Assembly: GCA_964420045.1 (NCBI GenBank)
Contig: CAYQPQ010000019.1
Span: 1-18,842 of the forward strand
DNA length: 18,842 nucleotides
From: GCA-016699975 sp964420045
Lineage (GTDB): Bacteria; Patescibacteriota; Minisyncoccia; Moranbacterales; UBA1568
Direction: 5' to 3'
The notes under the pieces were generated by a model. The model saw only the letters and a list, made by a program, of their open reading frames with translations, was not told the origin of the DNA and did not search any database. Of the stretch, positions 14,136 through 18,842 are shown one piece after another; the stretch's first letter is position 1; the number at the start of each line of letters is the position of its first letter. Position numbers and translations under genes: made by a program.

Positions 14136-15596
14136 CTTTGGGAGGAATGAGGTGAGTGCGGCGAAGTCTTCTCGGGTGAGAACGCCGAGGAAGAACAATG
14201 TGGCGAGATATCCGATACCAAGGAGGGTAGCAGGAGTGAAGAATGCGATGGAGTGAGCGGGGAAAAGTCTTGTGGCAAAAAAGAGGAGTGTGCCGGCGAG
14301 GAGTATGCGTATGCTTTGTGATATATGGAGGGGCGTTCGGATATATCTTTGCATGAGGGCGAGTGTTGCCAGTGTAATAATTGTGGAGCTTATTGTTGTT
14401 GACCATGCGGATCCGACGATGCCGAAGCGCGGAACGAGGAAGATATTGAGTGTTGCATTGAGCAATGTACCGGCGATGGCCATCCACATGGCGAGACGGG
14501 TGTGCCCGAGTCCCATGAGTCCGGAAGAGGCGACATAGAAAATAGTGAGAAATGAGAGTCCGCCAACCAAGATACGGAAAGCGTTGACTGCTTCGGCGTA
14601 CTTTGTGCCAAAGAAGAGTGCGAGTGTTGGTTCGGCATAGGCAAAAAGCAGGATAAAGAGCGGGAGGAGTATGATGCCGGCGTAGCGGAGCGACTGCGAC
14701 ATGAGACGAGCAACTTTCTCCGGATCGCCGTCGCTTTTGAGTTTGGCAAGTGCCGGGAGAAGGACGATGGAGAGGGCGTAGAAGAGATAGTAGGGGAGGC
14801 GCCCCAGAGTGAGTGCGGCGTTGTAGAGTCCGGTTTGTACGTCGTCATGAAGGAGTGCTTTCACGAGGTAGAGATCAATGGAGATAAAGATTTCGTAGAA
14901 GAGGAGGAAGAGCGTAATAGGCCAGGCTGATGAGAGGAGAAGTTTCCAAGGGAACGGTTCTTCAACGGTGTTTGCCGCGGATGTATCAAAGGCAACAGCG
15001 GATTTTCGATCGAGCAAAAATCCGAAGAGAAACGTACAGAGAGGGACGAGTATGTACCCGATGAGCGCGCCGTATATGCCGAAGGCGAAAACGAGAGAAA
15101 CAATGAGGGCGATACGTAAGACGGCACGTGTCATTTTGAGGATGGCTTGCGTGCGGAAGCGGTGGATGCCGGTGAAGTAGTAAAAATAGAATGACGAAGC
15201 GGCAAAGGCAGGGATGATGAGCGACGAAAGGGCGAAGAGCGGTGTGAGCGAAGGATCTCCCAAGAGGCGCGCGATGAGCGGCGAGGCGAGGAAGAACGCG
15301 AAGGTGATTCCTCCGATGAGGAAGAATTGAAGTCGTGCGCCGGTATGCTTTATGATGCCAACCATGCGGGGCGACTTCTCGAAATATTCGCTGAGGTAGC
15401 GCGACATGGCGGTGGGGATGCCGTTTCCGATGAGGATGATGACGGTGGTGGTGAGGGTGACGACAAGTGCATAGCGCCCGTAGTCGGCGGGTCCCAAGAC
15501 ACGCCCAGCGACCGCGTGAATCACATAACCGGAAATGTTAAACAGCACTTCGGCAAGCGTGAGCCAGATGAGCGATCGAGAGAGGGAGGTTGACAT
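14124..15596 (-). CDS. Wzx-like polysaccharide flippase (MOP superfamily)
   Basis: Integral membrane protein of about 490 residues with some 12-14 hydrophobic helices. It belongs to the polysaccharide-export flippase family that moves lipid-linked oligosaccharides from the inner to the outer face of the membrane. Seen: the N-terminal pattern SLIWLTLAEVLFNISGYVIH and AGRVLGPADYGRYALVVTLT, where the 'R.LGP.DYG.Y' turn is characteristic of Wzx/PST proteins. An Arg-rich cytoplasmic loop follows (GNGIPTAMSRYLSEYF). ATG 15596 gives the usual compact N-terminus; an ATG at 15611 and a TTG at 15644 are in-frame alternatives, none with an SD. MurJ is less likely given the PST-like N-terminus. Together with the GT4 and GT-C genes it points to lipid-linked glycan export. 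Its 3' end overlaps a plus-strand terminator, and its start region carries a TTGACA on the plus strand upstream of the orphan gene at 15659. Confidence 0.83.
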   Translation of the reverse strand: MSTSLSRSLIWLTLAEVLFNISGYVIHAVAGRVLGPADYGRYALVVTLTTTVIILIGNGIPTAMSRYLSEYFEKSPRMVGIIKHTGARLQFFLIGGITFAFFLASPLIARLLGDPSLTPLFALSSLIIPAFAASSFYFYYFTGIHRFRTQAILKMTRAVLRIALIVSLVFAFGIYGALIGYILVPLCTFLFGFLLDRKSAVAFDTSAANTVEEPFPWKLLLSSAWPITLFLLFYEIFISIDLYLVKALLHDDVQTGLYNAALTLGRLPYYLFYALSIVLLPALAKLKSDGDPEKVARLMSQSLRYAGIILLPLFILLFAYAEPTLALFFGTKYAEAVNAFRILVGGLSFLTIFYVASSGLMGLGHTRLAMWMAIAGTLLNATLNIFLVPRFGIVGSAWSTTISSTIITLATLALMQRYIRTPLHISQSIRILLAGTLLFFATRLFPAHSIAFFTPATLLGIGYLATLFFLGVLTREDFAALTSFLPKKKG

Positions 15597-15617
15597 AAAG
15601 GCAAGTATCATTGTAAG
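15590..15617 (+). promoter_or_regulatory. Possible promoter for the orphan gene at 15659
   Basis: A perfect TTGACA (15590-15595) is followed 16 bases later by TGTAAG (15612-15617), a weak -10. TATCAT at 15606-15611 matches better but is only 10 bases away. The -35 is certain as sequence; the -10 is not. It overlaps the start codon of the divergent flippase gene. Confidence 0.35.
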
Positions 15618-15645
15618 GTAGTGGCAGTTTTTTGAGGGCTTCAAT

Positions 15646-15651
15646 AGGAGG
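15646..15651 (+). promoter_or_regulatory. Shine-Dalgarno AGGAGG fixing a GTG start at 15659
   Basis: AGGAGG ends seven bases before GTG 15659. The other in-frame GTGs at 15653 and 15665 and the TTG at 15632 are badly spaced, so the SD selects 15659. Confidence 0.7.
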
Positions 15652-15658
15652 AGTGAAG

Positions 15659-15880
15659 GTGAAAGTGCGAATTGTTTTTCTGTTTCTTTTAGTTCTGTCT
15701 TTGAGTATTTTCCCGGCAGAGACTATCACTTTTTTGAACGGAGCATTTAAAGTGATTCTGATTATCGGCGGGATTATCTTTGTTGGCTCTTTCTTTTATG
15801 TGGCTCTCGCCATCTTTATGGTCTCTAAAATGATAGACAGCTTAGATACCGGGGATGCTGAGAATATCGAGAATATCTGA
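15659..15880 (+). CDS. Small two-helix membrane protein, unknown function (73 aa)
   Basis: No family recognised. The start is GTG, chosen from an AGGAGG SD seven bases upstream. The protein begins MKVRIVFLFLLVLSLSIFPA, which looks like a signal peptide or anchor with a possible cleavage after Ala20. A second hydrophobic helix (about 30-57) and a short acidic tail (DTGDAENIENI) follow. It is divergent from the flippase gene and converges on the P-loop kinase gene, overlapping its 3' end by 39 bases. An intrinsic terminator lies 20 bases after its stop, inside the kinase gene. With a -35-like TTGACA at 15590 it appears to be an independent unit. The size and the SD/terminator pair make chance unlikely, but no homologue is known to me. 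Confidence 0.68.
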   Translation: MKVRIVFLFLLVLSLSIFPAETITFLNGAFKVILIIGGIIFVGSFFYVALAIFMVSKMIDSLDTGDAENIENI

Positions 15881-16465
15881 GAATACCGAATCTTTTTCAC
15901 GACTGGCATCAACTTCTCTCAGATGCCAGTCTGATTTTTTTTGTTCAATGAGAGTGAATTTTTTTTGGAGGTATTCGATACCTTGTTCGGGGACGCGATC
16001 GCGCTTTAAGATTTCTTCCAGCGTGATGCGGAAATAGAAAGCGATATCGGGTCGAGGAATGAGTGCAGCAAGCGAGGAAAAATATTTTTGTGGCGACGAA
16101 GTTTTGTCGAGGCTGAGGTATTCGAGGTTGATGACGGAATCATAGAAATACCGGTCTGACAGAAGAAACTCTATACCGCTTCGCTCGAGCTTCTTCCGAA
16201 AGAATCGGAAGCGGATGATATCGATAAAGAGAAAAACTTTCCGGAGCAAGAGAGAAAAAAACGAGACGTGTGTGACAGCGGATTCTTTTCCTGGCACAAA
16301 AGACCGCTCGCCTTTGAGGAATCTGTGTATCTTATTTGCCAGAGAAAATTCGATAGCGTGAAATACGGCAACCTTCCCTCCTTTGGACTCAAGGTGTTTC
16401 TTAAGAAGTGCGAGCTGTGTTGATTTCCCGGAGCCGTCTATGCCGGTGAAGGTAATGAGTTTCAT
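15842..16465 (-). CDS. Thymidylate-kinase-like P-loop kinase (atypical)
   Basis: P-loop nucleoside/nucleotide kinase, 207 residues, the length of bacterial dTMP kinase. Seen: the start strand MKLITFTGIDGSGKSTQL with P-loop GIDGSGKS (8-15), LLSDRYFYDS (101-110) carrying the DR(Y/F) motif typical of Tmk and related kinases, RPDIAFYFRITLEEILKRD (138-156), and a LID-like stretch with RDRVPEQGIEYLQKKF. The canonical Tmk acceptor motif 'REPGGT' around residue 40 is absent; the place reads HAIEFSLANKIHRFLKGE. So the family is clear but the dTMP substrate is uncertain. ATG 16465 has no SD. The gene lies 40 bases downstream of rtcB on the same strand. A plus-strand terminator is embedded in its 3' third. 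It might be a pathway-specific kinase in glycan or nucleotide metabolism rather than the essential Tmk. Confidence 0.72.
   Translation of the reverse strand: MKLITFTGIDGSGKSTQLALLKKHLESKGGKVAVFHAIEFSLANKIHRFLKGERSFVPGKESAVTHVSFFSLLLRKVFLFIDIIRFRFFRKKLERSGIEFLLSDRYFYDSVINLEYLSLDKTSSPQKYFSSLAALIPRPDIAFYFRITLEEILKRDRVPEQGIEYLQKKFTLIEQKKSDWHLREVDASREKDSVFSDILDILSIPGI
15901..15942 (+). terminator. Intrinsic terminator inside the kinase gene
   Basis: A perfect 10-bp stem, GACTGGCATC (15901-15910) with GATGCCAGTC (15922-15931), has an 11-base loop and is followed by eight Ts (15935-15942). It starts 20 bases after the stop of the small plus-strand gene at 15880. It is wholly inside the coding sequence of the convergent minus-strand kinase, so the same bases must satisfy both roles. 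Confidence 0.85.
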
Positions 16466-16505
16466 GGTCTGTTATCGATTGTCAAAGGGGTTCCTCTCGA
16501 TGAAC

Positions 16506-18005
16506 TTAATACATAATGATCGAAACAGGCATCATTCTGGCGACGGGCTTTCCGATCCCGTTTTCTCGAACGCCGGCCATAATTTCACCAATCTCCTTGT
16601 AGTGCGATGAATCCTGTTCGATAACTTTTTTCGAGTGACCGTTGTAGAGTGTTACGCCACGATTGGCGAGTTTCTTGTCGAGCGCCGATCGGTCTTCGGG
16701 AATAACCGATTCTGTTTTCTTGGCAACCTTTCCGGCGCCATGGTTGCAGGAGAAAAAGCTAGATTTATTCTCATTCGTTCCCACAACCAAGTAGGCTTCT
16801 GTTGACATAGAGGAAGGGATGAATGCCGGTTCGCCCGTCTCGGAAAACGTCGGGTGATCTGCCATGCGATCGGGTCCGTAGGCGCGCGTCGTGCCATTTC
16901 GGTGCACCCACACGTCTTTGCCATAATGGTTCTCCCGCGAGACGAGAATGTGCGGCATATCGTAGAGCAGATCGAACTCCGGATCGCGCCCGGTTTTTTC
17001 TTTGATGGTCTTTGATATGGTGTGGGCGATGACGGCGCGGTTCGCATGGGCAAAATTTGAGCAGGCATTTCGTGCGGCCATGTAGAGGTCTGCCTCCTGA
17101 CCGGTGAATTCTATGAGCGGCTCTTTCTTGCCGAAGTCGGATTCACGAATTTTCCGAGCGATCGTACTGATCACAGCCCGATGCGGCGTGCTCCAGAGGG
17201 CGCGACCAATGTTCATCATGACGGCAGTGGATTTGTGTTCGCGTTTCTTTGCGGTGTACATGTACATCGTGTACTGTCCCAAGATGCCCGATCCGCAGTG
17301 CACCATAAAGAGATAATCGCCGTTTTTGATATTGAACTTTCTTGCGATTGCTTCATCCTCGATGCCGGTCACTTTCATGAGATCGAGGAAATGATTGCCG
17401 GCGGCGCCCAAGATGCCGGAACGGAATTGCGCTAGGAAGAGAAAAAACGGCGGGATAATGTCATATATTTCCTTCCGAGAGAGTTTGCGATCGAAGAAAT
17501 TCCCGCGGTCGAGTGAGTTGATCGCTTCATGCTTTGTTTCAATGCCAAAGTGATCAATAAGCGGTCGGATGCCGGCGCGACAAATATCCGCGATGAGCGG
17601 GAAGGGAAGATAGGTGCCGAGATACGCTTTTGTTGGGATGCGCGGCACGAGCGCTTCGAAAACATTCTTGATGTCTTCCGGAGAAAAATTGGATTCATTG
17701 AGACTCGTGCGAACAAGCCGCATGCCACATGCCGGATCGGAGTCATTGAGTTGCGGGAAAATAGCCCGTTCTGAGGCGATCGTCGTGCCGGTTGCATTCT
17801 TCCTGCCCGGCTTCGAGTGCACATCCGCCATCGCCGCGATGTGGTGAAAAAGCCCGTCATTTCCCGCGACACTCTCGAGCTGTTCCAATGTCGACTCATT
17901 CGGCATGAGCTTTTCCGACACATGAAACACCACCGGAATTTTCATTTTGTCCGTCTTCATTTCACGTTTGTGTAGGGAGATTTCTTGAGTGGATTCACTT
18001 GACAT
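16506..18005 (-). CDS. rtcB: RNA-splicing ligase RtcB, divergent type
   Basis: RtcB joins RNA 2',3'-cyclic phosphate (or 3'-phosphate) and 5'-OH ends using GTP and Mn2+, for tRNA splicing or RNA repair. Numbering from TTG 18044: MADVHSKPGRKN (72-83, family 'M.DVH.G.G'), SDPACGMR with metal ligand Cys106, AGNHFLDL with His218, MVHCGSGILG with His249, His365 in DMPHILVS, HRNGTTRAYGP (381-391), and CNHGAGK with His435, the expected guanylylated histidine. All five key ligand positions are present. Deviations: DPACGM replaces DIGCGM, and the 'HN' motif reads HI. Length and order fit the family. ATG 18005 is preferred over TTG 18044; ATGs at 17960 and 17945 lie closer to the conserved core. There is no SD. 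The kinase gene follows 40 bases downstream. Confidence 0.9.
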   Translation of the reverse strand: MSSESTQEISLHKREMKTDKMKIPVVFHVSEKLMPNESTLEQLESVAGNDGLFHHIAAMADVHSKPGRKNATGTTIASERAIFPQLNDSDPACGMRLVRTSLNESNFSPEDIKNVFEALVPRIPTKAYLGTYLPFPLIADICRAGIRPLIDHFGIETKHEAINSLDRGNFFDRKLSRKEIYDIIPPFFLFLAQFRSGILGAAGNHFLDLMKVTGIEDEAIARKFNIKNGDYLFMVHCGSGILGQYTMYMYTAKKREHKSTAVMMNIGRALWSTPHRAVISTIARKIRESDFGKKEPLIEFTGQEADLYMAARNACSNFAHANRAVIAHTISKTIKEKTGRDPEFDLLYDMPHILVSRENHYGKDVWVHRNGTTRAYGPDRMADHPTFSETGEPAFIPSSMSTEAYLVVGTNENKSSFFSCNHGAGKVAKKTESVIPEDRSALDKKLANRGVTLYNGHSKKVIEQDSSHYKEIGEIMAGVRENGIGKPVARMMPVSIIMY

Positions 18006-18030
18006 ATATGCTAATTTATGCAATGATACT
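17999..18030 (+). promoter_or_regulatory. Possible promoter for the orphan gene at 18082
   Basis: A perfect TTGACA (17999-18004) lies over the start codon region of the divergent rtcB. The best -10 matches are GATACT (18025-18030, spacing 20) or AATGAT (18022-18027, spacing 17), both imperfect. The hexamer is certain; promoter function is tentative. Confidence 0.35.
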
Positions 18031-18068
18031 TCCGGTGCCGACAACGATCAGCGTGTGTTTTTTTGAAA

Positions 18069-18073
18069 AGGAG
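18069..18073 (+). promoter_or_regulatory. Shine-Dalgarno AGGAG for the gene at 18082
   Basis: AAAAGGAGAT places AGGAG eight bases before ATG 18082, supporting this start. Confidence 0.65.
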
Positions 18074-18081
18074 ATGGTCAA

Positions 18082-18513
18082 ATGTCTGAACAAACAGCAG
18101 TTGTAAGGTTCTCTTACGCGGAAGGAGATAGGAGTGACCTTCCTCGAGAGGATATCACTATAACTTCTACGGGTAAGATCCATGTACTTTTTGGGAGGCG
18201 TTATGGGAAAAAACCTTTTCAAAAAATTTTTTCTATTCCACCCGGTGTGACGCTATCCAAATATCTTCCTTCGGGGAAATTTTGGGTGACTTATTGCTTG
18301 TCTCTACCGGGTAATCTCTTTGGCGAGAGTTACAAGGTTGTGAGGTGTGTTTGCTACAGGCGAGATAAATACCGAGGATTTGTACCTTGTAACGAGATTG
18401 TATTTGAAGCTTTTGTCCAAGACTATCAAAGAGCGATCCAAATGTGTGGTCGTCGAGTGCTGGATCAGCTCCCAATAGAGCTCCAGAAAGAACTCTTTCA
18501 GGGGTTTTTCTGA
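18082..18513 (+). CDS. Basic, cysteine-containing 143-aa protein of unknown function
   Basis: No family recognised. It begins MSEQTAVVRFSYAEGDRSDL, is soluble by appearance, and looks beta-rich in its first 110 residues (ITITSTGKIHVLFGRRYGKK, KFWVTYCLSLPGNLFGESYK) with a helical end (VFEAFVQDYQRAIQMCGRRV). Five cysteines (72, 89, 91, 103, 122) lie in the C-terminal half; two form a CVC pair, so metal binding is conceivable but not shown. The start has a good SD and a TTGACA hexamer lies upstream. The gene is divergent from rtcB, and its last 16 bases overlap the 3' end of the convergent GT4 gene. A strong intrinsic terminator lies ~58 bases beyond its stop. The cassette layout matches the small genes at 13728 and 15659. 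Confidence 0.7.
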   Translation: MSEQTAVVRFSYAEGDRSDLPREDITITSTGKIHVLFGRRYGKKPFQKIFSIPPGVTLSKYLPSGKFWVTYCLSLPGNLFGESYKVVRCVCYRRDKYRGFVPCNEIVFEAFVQDYQRAIQMCGRRVLDQLPIELQKELFQGFF

Positions 18514-18842
18514 TAAAGCTCAGAATATCTTCCCGCTGTCCCTTTGAGGTCAAATGACCTCCCCACAAACGCCCTCGCGCTTCGGCCGAGGGTTTTTCTT
18601 TGCTCGAAATCGATGCGGAGTGACTCGATGGCACTCCAGAGAGCCTCGCCATTGTCACGGGGAATGGTAGCAGAAATTTGCGTGTTTGAGAACTCTCCGA
18701 ATAGTGGAAGATCGGAAAGAATAACGGGCTTCTCGCAGGCATAGGCTTCGAGGATGACGAGCGGCACGTCGAACTTGCCGTGCATATCGGCGACGGGGAA
18801 GGTGACGATATCGGCAATATTGTAGAGCGCGGCAACATCGGA
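18498..18842 (-). CDS. GT4-family glycosyltransferase, C-terminal part (cut by window edge)
   Basis: The last 114 residues of a GT-B glycosyltransferase entering from the right edge. The visible part starts SDVAALYNIADIVTFPVADM and continues HGKFDVPLVILEAYACEKPV, then ILSDLPLFGEF: the donor-binding region of GT4 enzymes. At the usual E(x7)E position only the second Glu is kept (in VILEAYA). The residue eight before it is Phe, in a GKFDVPLV context. The C-terminal helix ending GRYSELYQKNP is typical of the family. The start and acceptor domain are outside the window. Its coding sequence holds a plus-strand hairpin and terminator (18546-18597) serving the convergent gene. It is a further member of the glycan gene set. 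Confidence 0.85.
   Translation of the reverse strand, partial: SDVAALYNIADIVTFPVADMHGKFDVPLVILEAYACEKPVILSDLPLFGEFSNTQISATIPRDNGEALWSAIESLRIDFEQRKTLGRSARAFVGRSFDLKGTAGRYSELYQKNP
18546..18561. repeat. Perfect short hairpin GAGGTCA-AA-TGACCTC
   Basis: Seven-base arms (18546-18552 and 18555-18561) with a two-base gap; realistically six pairs with an AAAT loop. It has no T run of its own but directly precedes the terminator at 18572, inside the GT4 coding sequence. Confidence 0.55.
18572..18597 (+). terminator. Intrinsic terminator with UUCG tetraloop, inside the GT4 gene
   Basis: CCCTCG pairs with CGAGGG, then after one bulged C the inner GC pairs with GC around a TTCG tetraloop (18572-18592). 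Five Ts follow (18593-18597). It lies ~58 bases after the stop of the plus-strand gene ending at 18513 and within the convergent minus-strand GT4 coding sequence. Confidence 0.78.

Noticed and set aside
1..18842. UGA recoded as glycine (Gracilibacteria/Absconditabacteria code)
   Set aside because: TGA ends several genes at natural family ends (for example 3311-3313 and 14091-14093), and no frame needs TGA read-through.
1..18842. Cyanobacterial HIP1-like GCGATCGC sites
   Set aside because: CGATCG is fairly common here, but I noted only a couple of full octamers (near 1154 and 15997), which GC-rich Ala/Asp/Arg codon use explains.
1..18842. CRISPR arrays, tRNA/rRNA genes, insertion sequences or attachment sites
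   Set aside because: No regularly spaced repeats, no cloverleaf-like intergenic segments, no transposase or terminal repeats were seen. The intergenic gaps are nearly all under 120 bases.

Overview
The window looks like a chromosomal piece from a Candidate Phyla Radiation bacterium (Patescibacteria, probably the Parcubacteria/Paceibacteria side). This is inferred from the gene mix: a VirD4/TraG-like ATPase next to a DUF5663-like small protein and a giant membrane coiled-coil protein, an FtsQ-like POTRA protein, a divergent RtcB, and glycan genes scattered among housekeeping genes. Most conserved genes have no Shine-Dalgarno (SD) sequence. TGA acts as a normal stop in several genes, so the code is not the UGA-glycine code of Gracilibacteria. 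No rRNA, tRNA, CRISPR array or insertion sequence was seen.

Layout, left to right. (a) 1-168: start of an unrecognised minus-strand gene with a good SD, cut by the left edge. (b) 233-3313, plus strand: GT4 glycosyltransferase, DNA polymerase III delta' (holB) and an FtsQ/DivIB-like POTRA protein, closely spaced. (c) 6951-3326, minus strand: two successive GT-C (PMT/ArnT-like) integral membrane glycosyltransferases. (d) 6952-7070: divergent control region with a 16-bp palindrome that carries a perfect extended -10 box on both strands. (e) 7071-13639, plus strand: a 1041-aa membrane/coiled-coil protein, a 108-aa DUF5663-like protein, a ~159-aa uncharacterised protein and an 833-aa VirD4/TraG-type ATPase. 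This is the best candidate for an undescribed system, perhaps an envelope-spanning DNA or protein translocation or motor complex. (f) 13640-18842: minus-strand genes (Wzx-like flippase, thymidylate-kinase-like P-loop kinase, rtcB, and the end of a GT4) interrupted by three small plus-strand orphan genes at 13728, 15659 and 18082.

The three orphan genes look like self-contained expression cassettes. Each has a TTGACA hexamer upstream (one clearly part of a full promoter), an AGGAG(G) SD, and a strong intrinsic terminator that overlaps or lies inside the 3' end of the convergent minus-strand gene. This contrasts with their SD-less neighbours.

The glycosyltransferases and flippase probably serve a cell-surface polysaccharide or glycoprotein: cytoplasmic GT4 enzymes build lipid-linked sugars, the flippase moves them across the membrane, and the GT-C enzymes transfer sugars on the outer face. 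holB, the FtsQ-like gene and rtcB are housekeeping functions (replication clamp loading, division, RNA ligation).
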